In this document: in pieces, positions 1 to 8,032 of the stretch
Layout of the letters: every line of letters begins with the position of its first letter
Numbering within the stretch: the first letter of the stretch is position 1
DNA from: Pseudomonadota bacterium
GTDB lineage: Bacteria > Pseudomonadota > Alphaproteobacteria > Rhodobacterales > Rhodobacteraceae
Length of the DNA stretch: 64,000 nt
Assembly: GCA_018240425.1 (NCBI GenBank)
Contig: JAFEFU010000037.1
Coordinates: 61,791-125,790 of the forward strand
Direction of reading: 5' to 3'
The notes under the pieces: model-generated
The model's database searches: none
Told to the model about the DNA's origin: nothing
What the model saw: the letters and a program-made list of their open reading frames with translations, nothing else
Program-made: the position numbers and the translations under genes

Positions 1-1264
1 AATCGTGCAGCGCCACCCCGAAGGCGCCGCGCACCCGCTCCATCGTGAAGTTGCGCATGGTCAGGTTGGTCACGCCACGAATGAACATCGCGCCTTCGCC
101 GCGCGACGCCGAGGACATGGTTTCGGCCACGCGGCAATGCAGGATCGAGATGTCGTGGGCGCGCGTCTCGACCGGGCCGGCGCCGACATGGCTGATGGCG
201 ATGCCGGTGCGCAGCGTTTCGCCAGCCGCACGGATGAAGTCGATGCCGGCCAGGGTGACGAACGAGGCGCTGCCGAGGTCAAGACAGAAGCCGCGCACGC
301 TGACCTGGATGCCGCCCTCGAGGTTGGCGGGATCGTTGGGGTAAAGGTAGAGGGCGACGGTCTTGCCCTCGTCCTCTTCGCGCACCAGCCAGCGGCCCCG
401 GGTCAGGCCGGTCGAGATGTTCTGGAGCGCATAGCGCAGGACCGGCTTGTTATTCTCGCGCTGGACCTTCTGGCCCTGATTGACCAGCCGGATGCTGCCC
501 GATGCCGCATCGTAGCCGGCGATCGGATCGTTGGTGACGATGTTCGGTGCGTGGTGGAAGAGAAGGCGCACGCCCTGCATCTGGGCGGGCGTCAGGCCGG
601 CGATCCGCGGATCGGCAAAGCCCTGCACACGCCCGTCCGGCGACAGGGCAAGCGCAGGCGCCGTGAAGAAGCGCCGGTCGTCCGAAGGACTGTCGAGCTG
701 GTCCATGTCGGCGCGCAGGGTCGCCACGCTCAGCCATTGGCCGGCCTCGTGCGGATTCAGCGCCATGGGCGCGCCGTGGTCCAGCCGATCGCGCGGAAAG
801 CGCACGACAAACACCCCCTTCAGGGCCACGCCGAGCGCGGCCTCGTCGCGGGCGGTGCAGGGCTGCCAGCCGGTCAGGACTTCGGCGGCGCTGATGGTGA
901 CCGGTTCGCTGCCGTAGCGGTGGATGAGGATCGGCTGGTCGCGGGCGCCGGCAAGGTTGCGCAGGCTGGCGGCCTCGCGGTAGACGCCGCCCCGGATCGC
1001 GAGGCTGCCGGCGCCCTGGGCGATCAGCCGGTCGACGCCTGCCTGGATGGTGCGCAAGGGGCTGTCGATCCGGCCCGCCGCCCCGTCGTTGCCGTCGGGC
1101 GAGACATAGCAGGAGGCATCGGTCGGGGCCGCCAGACCGGGGTTCCAGCCATAGCTGACCCCCGCCGGCGCGGCGGCGAGGGCGGCGGCGGGGCGGCCAA
1201 GACGCAAGGCGGCCGCCGTCAGCCCGAAGGCGCGCAGCAGGTTGCGCCGGTTGATCTGGGTCAT
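1..1264 (-). CDS. Tat-exported right-handed beta-helix protein (partial, runs off window start)
   Basis: The reading frame is open from an ATG at 1264 to the left edge of the window (421 codons), so the C-terminus is missing. The N-terminus reads MTQINRRNLLRAFGL followed by an Ala-rich stretch, a typical twin-arginine signal. The mature part begins with a YVSPDGNDG...SPLRTIQAGVD pattern, which is common at the start of right-handed parallel beta-helix proteins and polysaccharide-lyase-like folds. Late in the visible part are short repeated strand-turn motifs such as HDISILHCRV and TNLTMRNFTMERV, as expected of beta-helix coils. It lies 31 bp downstream of the asparagine-synthase-like gene on the same strand and is probably cotranscribed. 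A role in processing or binding an exported polysaccharide is inferred from fold and location only; no catalytic residues can be assigned. Confidence 0.72.
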   Translation of the reverse strand, partial: MTQINRRNLLRAFGLTAAALRLGRPAAALAAAPAGVSYGWNPGLAAPTDASCYVSPDGNDGAAGRIDSPLRTIQAGVDRLIAQGAGSLAIRGGVYREAASLRNLAGARDQPILIHRYGSEPVTISAAEVLTGWQPCTARDEAALGVALKGVFVVRFPRDRLDHGAPMALNPHEAGQWLSVATLRADMDQLDSPSDDRRFFTAPALALSPDGRVQGFADPRIAGLTPAQMQGVRLLFHHAPNIVTNDPIAGYDAASGSIRLVNQGQKVQRENNKPVLRYALQNISTGLTRGRWLVREEDEGKTVALYLYPNDPANLEGGIQVSVRGFCLDLGSASFVTLAGIDFIRAAGETLRTGIAISHVGAGPVETRAHDISILHCRVAETMSSASRGEGAMFIRGVTNLTMRNFTMERVRGAFGVALHD

Positions 1265-1295
1265 CTCGTCCTTCCCGGCGGGCCGCAGGCGGGGG

Positions 1296-2741
1296 TCACG
1301 TCCTGAGCTTGCGCAGCTTTTTCATCACGATGCGCGGATTGCGCGCGACTTTCTGCAATTTGACAAGCGTGTCGCGCCAACGTCCCAGAGAATTGAACGG
1401 ATAGCGCAAGAGTTCCGGCCAGTGGCGGCGGATGATCTCGTGCCCGAGGCGGCTGTCGCGCTTCCATTCGGGAGGCAGCGAGAGCATCAGCTCGACCCCG
1501 CGATAGGTGAAGAGCGGGGCCATCCGCACCAGCGTCGGGTCGCTGCAGAACTGGACCGCGTACCAGGGACCCATGCGGTTTTCCAGGTAGGCGAGGTCAA
1601 GGATGCCATAGGTATCGAGTGGCGGCAGCGCCTTGTACCAGCGGGTCAGGGCCTCGGTGACGACCGGGAGCTTCGGCAGCCCGAAGCGGTTGGTCAGGGT
1701 GTCGACGCTCATCGGCGTGTCGGGGCCGTCGGTGGAACGCCAGAGAAAGGCGCGCCCGACCTCGCCGCCAAGGCCGCCGAGAAAGGTGTGGGTCGCGGCA
1801 ATCGGCCAGACGCTGGGGTGAAAGCGCGAATTGCCATCGGCATTGCAGTGGCCACCGCGGCGCACGAACCGTTCGTACTGGGCGGGGGTCGAGTCGCGGC
1901 GGGGAAGTTCGACATGGTTCAACCCCATGTCGCGACCGATGCGCCGGGCGGTCGCGGTGTCGATGGTGTGGCGGTCCTGGCCGACGACGGTGATCGTATC
2001 AAACCTGCCGATGAAGGGTCGGGCGCAGGCCAGGAGCAGGCGGGTCTCGTGACCGGCGGTCAGGGCAAGGCCGAGACGCTTCGGGCTGTCGATGACTGCC
2101 TGAAGCTGGGCCTGCACCAGCGCGACGGTTTCGTCGACAACGGCATCGGTATCTTCGGTCACGGGGATCGCGCCGAGGGGCCAGAACCGGCGCGGGGTCA
2201 GGTCGTCAAGGTCGAGCCGGTGGCCGGGCAGAAGCCGCGCCAGCCCGCGGTGCGCCGTCAGACCGCCCGGCAGCCAGCCTTCCCCCACCACTCCGAGATC
2301 GGCCAACAGCTTGCGGTCGAGGCGGGCCTCGTAAGTCGGGTCGTCATAGAGCGCATGCGCGGTCGAGCCGACGAGTCCCGCCTCGGCGTCCCAGACGCAC
2401 GGCACCTGCGCCGAACAGTCGGGGTAGATACGGCTTTGCCCGTTGCAGTCGAGGATCAGCAGGAATCGTCCCCCGAGCGACCACAGGACATCAAGGGCAA
2501 ACCTGTCGATGTCTGCACCAGGAGTGAAGGGAACCTGCCAGGGTCCGTCGATGACATGTCGCCCGCGAAGATCGATCGGAAAGCCCAGAATCACCCCACG
2601 GGCGATCCCCGCAGCATCGATGAGCGGAAACGCCGTCAATCCCGGGCCGAGGGTCAGCCAGAACCTGCCGACCGGAATCGCGCCGGGTTGCGTTTGGGGC
2701 GAAAGGCGATACTGCCAGTCGTCGATATCTCGAGCCATCAT
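1296..2741 (-). CDS. Asparagine synthase-like (AsnB C-terminal type) protein
   Basis: 481 residues from the first of two consecutive ATG codons (MMARDIDDW); the frame is open further upstream, but that part is low-quality sequence in the divergent promoter region. The first ~200 residues resemble the jelly-roll region of asparagine-synthase-related proteins. The second half contains the PP-loop position as LALTAGHETRLLLA, followed by ITVVGQDRHTIDTATARRIG, which matches the adenylating half of AsnB-like proteins. The family consensus is SGG(L)DS, so the loop here is divergent and the true reaction may not be asparagine synthesis. There is no N-terminal Cys for a glutaminase domain. Such proteins are frequent in exopolysaccharide and capsule loci, which fits the neighbours. 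Divergent from the beta-helix gene at 3094. Confidence 0.65.
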   Translation of the reverse strand: MMARDIDDWQYRLSPQTQPGAIPVGRFWLTLGPGLTAFPLIDAAGIARGVILGFPIDLRGRHVIDGPWQVPFTPGADIDRFALDVLWSLGGRFLLILDCNGQSRIYPDCSAQVPCVWDAEAGLVGSTAHALYDDPTYEARLDRKLLADLGVVGEGWLPGGLTAHRGLARLLPGHRLDLDDLTPRRFWPLGAIPVTEDTDAVVDETVALVQAQLQAVIDSPKRLGLALTAGHETRLLLACARPFIGRFDTITVVGQDRHTIDTATARRIGRDMGLNHVELPRRDSTPAQYERFVRRGGHCNADGNSRFHPSVWPIAATHTFLGGLGGEVGRAFLWRSTDGPDTPMSVDTLTNRFGLPKLPVVTEALTRWYKALPPLDTYGILDLAYLENRMGPWYAVQFCSDPTLVRMAPLFTYRGVELMLSLPPEWKRDSRLGHEIIRRHWPELLRYPFNSLGRWRDTLVKLQKVARNPRIVMKKLRKLRT

Positions 2742-3093
2742 GTAGTCAGTTCCCGCAGTTACCTGCCCTGGGGCCGGACCTTGTCCGGCCATCAGCGGCG
2801 CCTTGCCGCCTGTCCGTGGTTTCCGGTCCGAATCGCCCCTCATGGGGATGAACCGGGCTGTCCAGACCGTAAACCCCGGCCGACACGATGAAACGCAGAA
2901 AAAACAATGACGCGCAACCGATCCGAGAACGACGGCGGCGCCAGAAGGAAGAAAGCCGACACTTTGCTGAACAGTCCATCCTATCGCCACAATTCCGACC
3001 CGAAGGAACCCCAATTGCCGGTTCTTCATCGGAAACAGTCTGACGGGCCACTCCCGTTCATTGAATTCTGGATCCACAAAGCAGGACAATGAC
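2742..3093. other. Divergent intergenic region between surface genes
   Basis: About 350 bp separate the divergent start codons at 2741 (minus) and 3094 (plus). No open frame here has protein-like composition or a convincing start, so I read it as a two-way promoter region. The short hairpin CCCCTCATGGGG lies near 2837. The sequence is somewhat AT-richer toward the plus-strand gene, with an AGGA ribosome-binding sequence ahead of 3094. I cannot name a specific operator. Confidence 0.4.
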
Positions 3094-5115
3094 ATGACGA
3101 CTTTCACTGTTGGCACTGCTGCCGAACTGAGCGCCGCCCTGTCCAAGGCAGCCGGTGGCGATCGTATCGAACTGAAGGCCGGGAACTACGGCGCGGTGAA
3201 GCTTTCGGGCACGAGCTTCGCTTCCGGCGTCACCATCGCCGCCCAGAACAAGGCCGCGCCGCCGGTCTTCGACAAGATGCAGATGATGAACTGCAAGAAC
3301 ATCGCGCTCGACGGGGTGAAGTTCAACTTCGTGCCGAACTCGAGCACGATGGAGTGGACGCCTGCACTGGAAGTGCGGGGCAGCAGCGGCATCAGCGTCC
3401 ACAACTCGACCTTCACCGGCGGCAACGCGGTCGCCGGATCGCCGAACTCGCTGTCGAACTATGGCGTGCAAGGCTATGCGGTCGGCCGCGGCATCGTGTT
3501 CATGAAGAGCACGAACATCGACATCAGCAACAACAAGATGACTGGCTTCACCCACAGCATCCGTCTGGTCGATGTCGATCAGGTCAAGATCGCAGGAAAC
3601 GACGTGTCCGGGTTCCGCCGCGTGGCGGTCAGCGGATCGGACATCGACAACGCGTCGATCACCGGCAACTACTTCCACGACCCCCACCCGTGGAACTTCG
3701 GTCCGAAGGGCGACCACGGCGACTTCATCCATCTGTGGACCGACCCCGGCCAGCCCGACGCCAACCAGAACATCACCATCAAGGACAACTTCCTCGATCA
3801 GGGCCAGGGCACCGGCATCCTTGGCATCTTCCTGAACGACCGGACCGGCAAGGCCTTCCAGAACGTCTTCATCGAGGACAACCTCATCCGTACCAGCAAC
3901 GGTCAGGGGATGCGGCTCGAGGGTGTGCACGGGGGCTCGATCCAGAAAAACACGGTCGTCGGTCTGGCGCAGTCCCCGACCAGCGTGCCGAAGATCATCT
4001 TCGACCACGGCAACTACAATGTGCTGCTCGACAAGAACATCATCATGGGCGCCGGCGGCAACCAGGGGCCCGGCGCGGCGAACAACATCGTTTTCGGCAC
4101 CAACCTGACCGTGCAGATGCAGAGCGCGCTGAAGCCGAACTATGCCGGCAACATCTTCGTCGACGGGATGAACTCCTCGCCGTCGCTGGGCTCCTACCTG
4201 GTCAAGGCGGGTAGCGCCGGCGTCGGCCTGGGCGCGGTCATCAACGGCACCACGCCCAACTCGACCGGACCGGCCGGGCCGAGCGGCGGCACCGTGACCC
4301 CGCCCTCGGGCGGGTCTTCGGGCGGAACGACGGGGGCGGCGGCGCCCGCAGGCGCAGCCACGGCTCCGGTCAAGACTGTCGGCGCGGTAACGACCAAGGC
4401 GGTCGTGCTGAGTTCGGCCACCGACAAGACGGCGGCGGCGACCGACAAGGCCGTGGCCGGCACATCGGACAAGGCCGTAGACAAGATGGTGGCCGTCACC
4501 GCGGACAAGACCGTTGACGGCGGTTCCGATAAGGTCACAGACATCTTGCCAGACAAGGCTGTGGACAAGCTCGCAGACGGGGACGGCGGTCGTGACGGCA
4601 CCCATGCCAGCGCCGGTCTCAAGGACGGTGATGGCGCCAATATCGGCGATGGCCTCAAGGACGGCGACGGCGCGAAGGACGGCGCCGGGGACGGTCTCAA
4701 GGACGGTGACGGCGTCAAGCTCGGGGACGGTCTCAAGGACGGTGACACTGTCGACGGCGGCGACGGGGCCAGGGATGGCGGTCCGATCAAGATCGCGGTT
4801 TCTGGGGACAGCCTGCAGATCGCGAAGTTCATGGCCGCGTCCGACACCGGCGATGCGGCCCCGGCCGACCGCGCCGCGCCGAAGATCCTTGGCGACTCGT
4901 TCGACTTCAGCGGCATGACCAAGGCCGCCGCGCCCGAGCCGGTCAAGATGACCGACACCATCAAGTTCGATGGCGACACCGGGCGGGGTGGGGACGGTGA
5001 CCATCAGGCCACCGACCACACAGCGGGCAGCGATCACGCGCTGCCCGACGGGGCGACTGACCATTTCGCCTTTGTCGACGGGCACCATCCGGTCGGCGAC
5101 CTGCTGCAGGCCTGA
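3094..5115 (+). CDS. Right-handed beta-helix protein with acidic Gly-Asp repeat tail
   Basis: 673 residues from the ATG at 3094, preceded by AGGA at about 8 bp; an in-frame TTG at 3061 is less likely. Residues ~1-370 form a parallel beta-helix pattern (GVTIAAQNK, NIALDGVKF, GISVHNSTF, NIDISNNKM, NITIKDNFL), as in epimerase and lyase-like surface proteins. After a Pro/Gly/Thr linker (~390-425) comes an Ala/Thr/Lys-rich stretch with repeated DKAVDK-type units (~433-505), then four LKDGD units (from residue 508). The tail is strongly acidic and Gly-rich, suggesting possible calcium binding. There is no N-terminal signal peptide, so export by a type I system or a cytoplasmic role are both possible. 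The setting suggests extracellular polysaccharide modification or matrix association; the substrate is unknown. Confidence 0.7.
   Translation: MTTFTVGTAAELSAALSKAAGGDRIELKAGNYGAVKLSGTSFASGVTIAAQNKAAPPVFDKMQMMNCKNIALDGVKFNFVPNSSTMEWTPALEVRGSSGISVHNSTFTGGNAVAGSPNSLSNYGVQGYAVGRGIVFMKSTNIDISNNKMTGFTHSIRLVDVDQVKIAGNDVSGFRRVAVSGSDIDNASITGNYFHDPHPWNFGPKGDHGDFIHLWTDPGQPDANQNITIKDNFLDQGQGTGILGIFLNDRTGKAFQNVFIEDNLIRTSNGQGMRLEGVHGGSIQKNTVVGLAQSPTSVPKIIFDHGNYNVLLDKNIIMGAGGNQGPGAANNIVFGTNLTVQMQSALKPNYAGNIFVDGMNSSPSLGSYLVKAGSAGVGLGAVINGTTPNSTGPAGPSGGTVTPPSGGSSGGTTGAAAPAGAATAPVKTVGAVTTKAVVLSSATDKTAAATDKAVAGTSDKAVDKMVAVTADKTVDGGSDKVTDILPDKAVDKLADGDGGRDGTHASAGLKDGDGANIGDGLKDGDGAKDGAGDGLKDGDGVKLGDGLKDGDTVDGGDGARDGGPIKIAVSGDSLQIAKFMAASDTGDAAPADRAAPKILGDSFDFSGMTKAAAPEPVKMTDTIKFDGDTGRGGDGDHQATDHTAGSDHALPDGATDHFAFVDGHHPVGDLLQA
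4615..4746 (+). repeat. In-frame tandem repeat encoding LKDGD units
   Basis: Four copies of a unit encoding Gly-Leu-Lys-Asp-Gly-Asp start at 4615, 4651, 4693 and 4729, at spacings of 36, 42 and 36 bp. The intervening residues are also Gly/Asp/Ala-rich. The spacings are multiples of three, so copy number could change without breaking the frame. The unit is much shorter than a CRISPR repeat and is translated. Confidence 0.8.
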
Positions 5116-5137
5116 GCAGGCGGGCAAACGAAGGACA

Positions 5138-5166
5138 GCGGGAGGGGCCGGCATGGCCCCTCCCGC
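5138..5166 (+). terminator. Intrinsic terminator-like hairpin after beta-helix gene
   Basis: A perfect 12-bp stem (GCGGGAGGGGCC / GGCCCCTCCCGC) with a 5-nt loop starts 23 bp after the beta-helix stop codon and is followed by GCGCTTTGTT. The T-tract is imperfect, so termination efficiency is uncertain. Confidence 0.6.
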
Positions 5167-5312
5167 GCGCTTTGTTGCGGCGATCTTAACCGGGGCAGGC
5201 AAGGATGCGCGGGTGCCGCATCCGCCGGCGGCAATGGGCCGATGGGACCGTGGGGACCGCGCGGCTGCCAGGGATGCGCCGCCACAGCAAACCTACGGAA
5301 CAGGACGCACTC

Positions 5313-5573
5313 ATGGACAAGTTTTCCGACTATCCGACCTCGCTCACCGCGCCGGCGCGCGACGGCGCGGCGATCATTCCCAGCGACACGATCGACCTGC
5401 CCTTCCTGCCCCGCGCCGTCTATGTCGGCCAGACCGGCACGGTCGTGGCCCGCATGGCCAACGGCGGCAGCGTGACCTTCGCCAATGCCCAGGCCGGATC
5501 GTTCCTGCCCGTCCGTGTCGCCGGCATCAGCGCGACGGGCACCACGGCGGCGGGGCTGGTCGCGCTCTGGTAG
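5313..5573 (+). CDS. ghsA: GTA head-spike base protein (RCAP_rcc01079 family)
   Basis: 86 residues, MDKFSDYPTSLTAPARDG... ending TGTTAAGLVALW. The pattern SLTAPA..., PSDT.DLPF.PRAVYVG, MANGGSVTFANAQAG, FLPVRV..I.ATGTTA..IVALW is that of the short spike-base proteins of Rhodobacter capsulatus-type gene transfer agents (rcc01079/GhsA) and related small phage proteins. AGGA lies about 8 bp before the ATG. The partner fibre gene is immediately downstream in convergent orientation, separated by a symmetrical terminator. In R. capsulatus the head spikes bind the cell capsule. The capsid cluster itself is not in the window, so these genes are unlinked, as is known for this family. A homologous prophage protein cannot be excluded. 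Confidence 0.72.
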   Translation: MDKFSDYPTSLTAPARDGAAIIPSDTIDLPFLPRAVYVGQTGTVVARMANGGSVTFANAQAGSFLPVRVAGISATGTTAAGLVALW

Positions 5574-5594
5574 GCGCCACGACGGGGAATGCGC

Positions 5595-5626
5595 AAAAGC
5601 GCCGGATCGCAGGATCCGGCGCTTTT
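5595..5626. terminator. Bidirectional terminator between convergent spike genes
   Basis: A perfect 14-bp inverted repeat (AAAAGCGCCGGATC / GATCCGGCGCTTTT) with a 4-nt GCAG loop sits between the convergent stop codons at 5573 and 5648. A-runs on one arm and T-runs on the other let it work for both strands. Confidence 0.85.
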
Positions 5627-5647
5627 CGTTTGTCGGCGCGGCGCGCC

Positions 5648-7897
5648 TCAGACCACATTGCCGCCCAGTTTCCAGGGGTGGGCGTTGGCCACCGAGGCCG
5701 GGCCGACGATGCGGCCGCTGGTCCGAAGCAGCGCGTCGGTGGCGGGCCGCCCGCCCCCCGCCGCGCAGTCGTTCCACAGTTCGGCCTTGTAGACCGTGCC
5801 CACGACATTGCCGGTGGTGCCGCTGGCGCGCGACAGGATCGCCACCTTGCGCGCCGCCGAGGCGAGGTTGCCGCTGTTTGCGGCCAGCACCCGCGCCGTA
5901 GTCGTGCCGTTCAGGCTGGTCCAGCAGGTCAACGCTGCCAGATCGACGGCGATGACCAGGTCGAAGCGGGTGTTGACGCTCAGCGCCCCGATCTGGATCG
6001 AGGCGAGGATCAGCGCCGCGGCGCTGTCCTTGAGGCTGAGGAACATCCGCCCGTCGGTGGCGACGTTGCAGGTGATGTGGGTGTTGTCCATCTCGACCAG
6101 GTAGGACGAAGCGGCGAACGAGGTGATGGTCATGTCAAGGGCGAAGGTCAGCCTGCCCCCCGCCGTCGGCCAATTCGCCGTGTCCTTGAAACGGGTCAGC
6201 TGGCCGGCGACGGTGGTGAAGCTGGTCACCGCCGGCAGGGTGTTGGCCAGGACCGCCGCCGAAGGCATCGGCCGCACCGGCAGGCCGTTCAGGCCGGCGA
6301 CGCCCACGTCGACAATCGGCAGGTTCTTCCAGGTCCCGTTCTGCGCGTCCTGCGGAAACTTGACCATGCCGGTCGCGCCGCCTTCGCCGAAGGTCAGCAC
6401 ATCGGACGAGATGAAGCTGCCGCCGCCGTTCCTGGTGATCCGCACCCGGCCCGAGACGATAGCGGTGTTCTGGGCAGGCAGGCCGTTGATCTGGAAGCCC
6501 ATGACCGTGGTCCAGTGCGTGTAGGTCGCAGGCAGGGCCGCCTCGGCGCGGGCAAGGCGCGTGGTCGTCACCGGCCCCGCCGAGGACCAGACCTCGACAT
6601 AGGCGCCTGCCGGGTCCCACAGGCAATTGTCGAACTCCGGGATGGTCCAGGTGGCCAGCCCGGCCGCGCGCAGGAAGGTCAGAGCGGTCTGGCGGGCAAA
6701 GGCGGAAATGCCGTCGCCGGTGCCGCCGGCCGGGTGGGTCAGGTCGGTCCAGCTGCCGGCGCCGTCGTCGCGACCGTTGACATAGGCGTTGGGCTCGATC
6801 CCCATCGGCAGGAACATGGTGGCGTTGGCATTGGCGCGCATCGCCCGCCACGAGGCGCGCGCAGCCTGCTTGTTGGTCATGCCGGTATCGGCCGCGCCGC
6901 CCGGCAGATGGGTGGCGTCCTGCATGTCGACCGAGATGTCGAACCGATGCGGGCCATAGGCCACCCACTTGGTGAAGGCATAGTCGTAAAGCTCGCCGAA
7001 CCAGTGGTCGGCCTGGTAGCTGCCGCCGCTGTAGCTCACCGGCCCCGGGATGGTCACGGCGGCTCCGGCCAGCGTCTTTTTCGTGAATAGCGGGAACATG
7101 GCTTCGCCGTAGGACGATCCGAGGCTGCCGGGTGCGGCGAACCAGGACATGCCGGCAAGGCCGACCGTCTGGCCGTCGGCGGTGGCCAGATCGTGCAGCG
7201 CCCTGTCGTTTGCCCACATGCGCGCCGGGTCGGCGTCGTTGACCAGCTGGCGCGGGTCGGTGCCGGGAACCGCGTGGAAGATCACCGCGAACTTCTCGCC
7301 GGGGCGGGAAGAGATCAGGGTGGCCGCCATCGCCGAGACGGCAGCGGTGAAGGGCTGGGCGGTGGTCACGAAGGCACGCGCGGGCGTGGTGTCGGCGCCG
7401 TGGAAGATCTGCACCGCCTCGGGGTCGGAAACCGCCACGGGCGAGGTGCCGCTGTAGAAGCCGTTCAGGATGTTCGACACTTCCGACTGGCCCCAGATCG
7501 CCAGGACATGGCCGACGCCAAAGCGGTTGGCGCCTTGGGCCGAGACGGCGGGCGCGGACTTGATCCGCACCTCGGGGCGGAACCACGAGGCGCTGCGCGG
7601 CACGCTTAGCGAGCCCGCCCAGGTGCCGCCGGCGCCGATGGTCGCAACGTCGGCCCACACGGTCGAGGTCGCGCCGCCGTCATCGACCGAGAATGCCCGG
7701 GCCTCGACCACTTCGCCCGCGGTTCCGGTACCCGAGATCGCGACCGACGCACCGTTCGCGCCGAAGGCGGCGCGGCTGTCGAACAGCGTCCGGTCGCGGC
7801 TGAAGGGAGTTACGGCGATGATGCTTGCGGGCTGTGCCGGAGCTGCGGTGCCGGGGTTCGCCCGATGAAATCCCAATGAGTATGAAAGCATGTGCAT
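5648..7897 (-). CDS. ghsB: GTA head-spike fibre protein with SGNH/sialate-esterase-like domain
   Basis: 749 residues; the second ATG (MLSYSLGFHRANPG) two codons in is an equally good start. Residues ~1-120 look like a beta-rich attachment region. An esterase-like segment follows: VLAIWGQSEVSN places a Gly-Gln-Ser block I at Ser138, and a DLTH motif places Asp385 and His388, the Asp-x-x-His pair of SGNH/SASA carbohydrate esterases. The C-terminal ~200 residues (MTITSFAASSYLVEMDNTHITC...RFDLVIAVDL) resemble a concanavalin/LamG-like beta sandwich. Pairing with the base gene at 5313 points to the rcc01080/GhsB-type spike fibre of R. capsulatus GTA, which contacts the capsule. Esterase activity on an acetylated polysaccharide is my inference from the motifs. 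Confidence 0.65.
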   Translation of the reverse strand: MHMLSYSLGFHRANPGTAAPAQPASIIAVTPFSRDRTLFDSRAAFGANGASVAISGTGTAGEVVEARAFSVDDGGATSTVWADVATIGAGGTWAGSLSVPRSASWFRPEVRIKSAPAVSAQGANRFGVGHVLAIWGQSEVSNILNGFYSGTSPVAVSDPEAVQIFHGADTTPARAFVTTAQPFTAAVSAMAATLISSRPGEKFAVIFHAVPGTDPRQLVNDADPARMWANDRALHDLATADGQTVGLAGMSWFAAPGSLGSSYGEAMFPLFTKKTLAGAAVTIPGPVSYSGGSYQADHWFGELYDYAFTKWVAYGPHRFDISVDMQDATHLPGGAADTGMTNKQAARASWRAMRANANATMFLPMGIEPNAYVNGRDDGAGSWTDLTHPAGGTGDGISAFARQTALTFLRAAGLATWTIPEFDNCLWDPAGAYVEVWSSAGPVTTTRLARAEAALPATYTHWTTVMGFQINGLPAQNTAIVSGRVRITRNGGGSFISSDVLTFGEGGATGMVKFPQDAQNGTWKNLPIVDVGVAGLNGLPVRPMPSAAVLANTLPAVTSFTTVAGQLTRFKDTANWPTAGGRLTFALDMTITSFAASSYLVEMDNTHITCNVATDGRMFLSLKDSAAALILASIQIGALSVNTRFDLVIAVDLAALTCWTSLNGTTTARVLAANSGNLASAARKVAILSRASGTTGNVVGTVYKAELWNDCAAGGGRPATDALLRTSGRIVGPASVANAHPWKLGGNVV

Positions 7898-8032
7898 ATC
7901 CCGCTGTTGGAAGGGCCGCGGCGCACGGACGACCGCTGCCGCCCGCCCGCCAGCGCGGCGCCGGTCGCGCGAAGATAAGGCGTGGCAGCGGACGTTGCGC
8001 GGACGGCACTTGGGGCGCGCGGTGGCGCCGGA

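Noticed and set aside
1242..2891. 549-residue plus-strand frame near the left end
   Set aside because: Antisense to the asparagine-synthase-like gene and without recognisable domains.
4615..4746. Possible CRISPR-like repeat array
   Set aside because: Units are short, translated in frame, and spacers are not unique non-coding sequence; they are protein repeats.
3058..5202. Long open frame on the minus strand opposite the beta-helix gene
   Set aside because: It is an antisense shadow: high G+C leaves few stops, the composition is unnatural (His/Arg/Asp-rich), and the plus-strand gene has clear beta-helix motifs and a ribosome-binding sequence.
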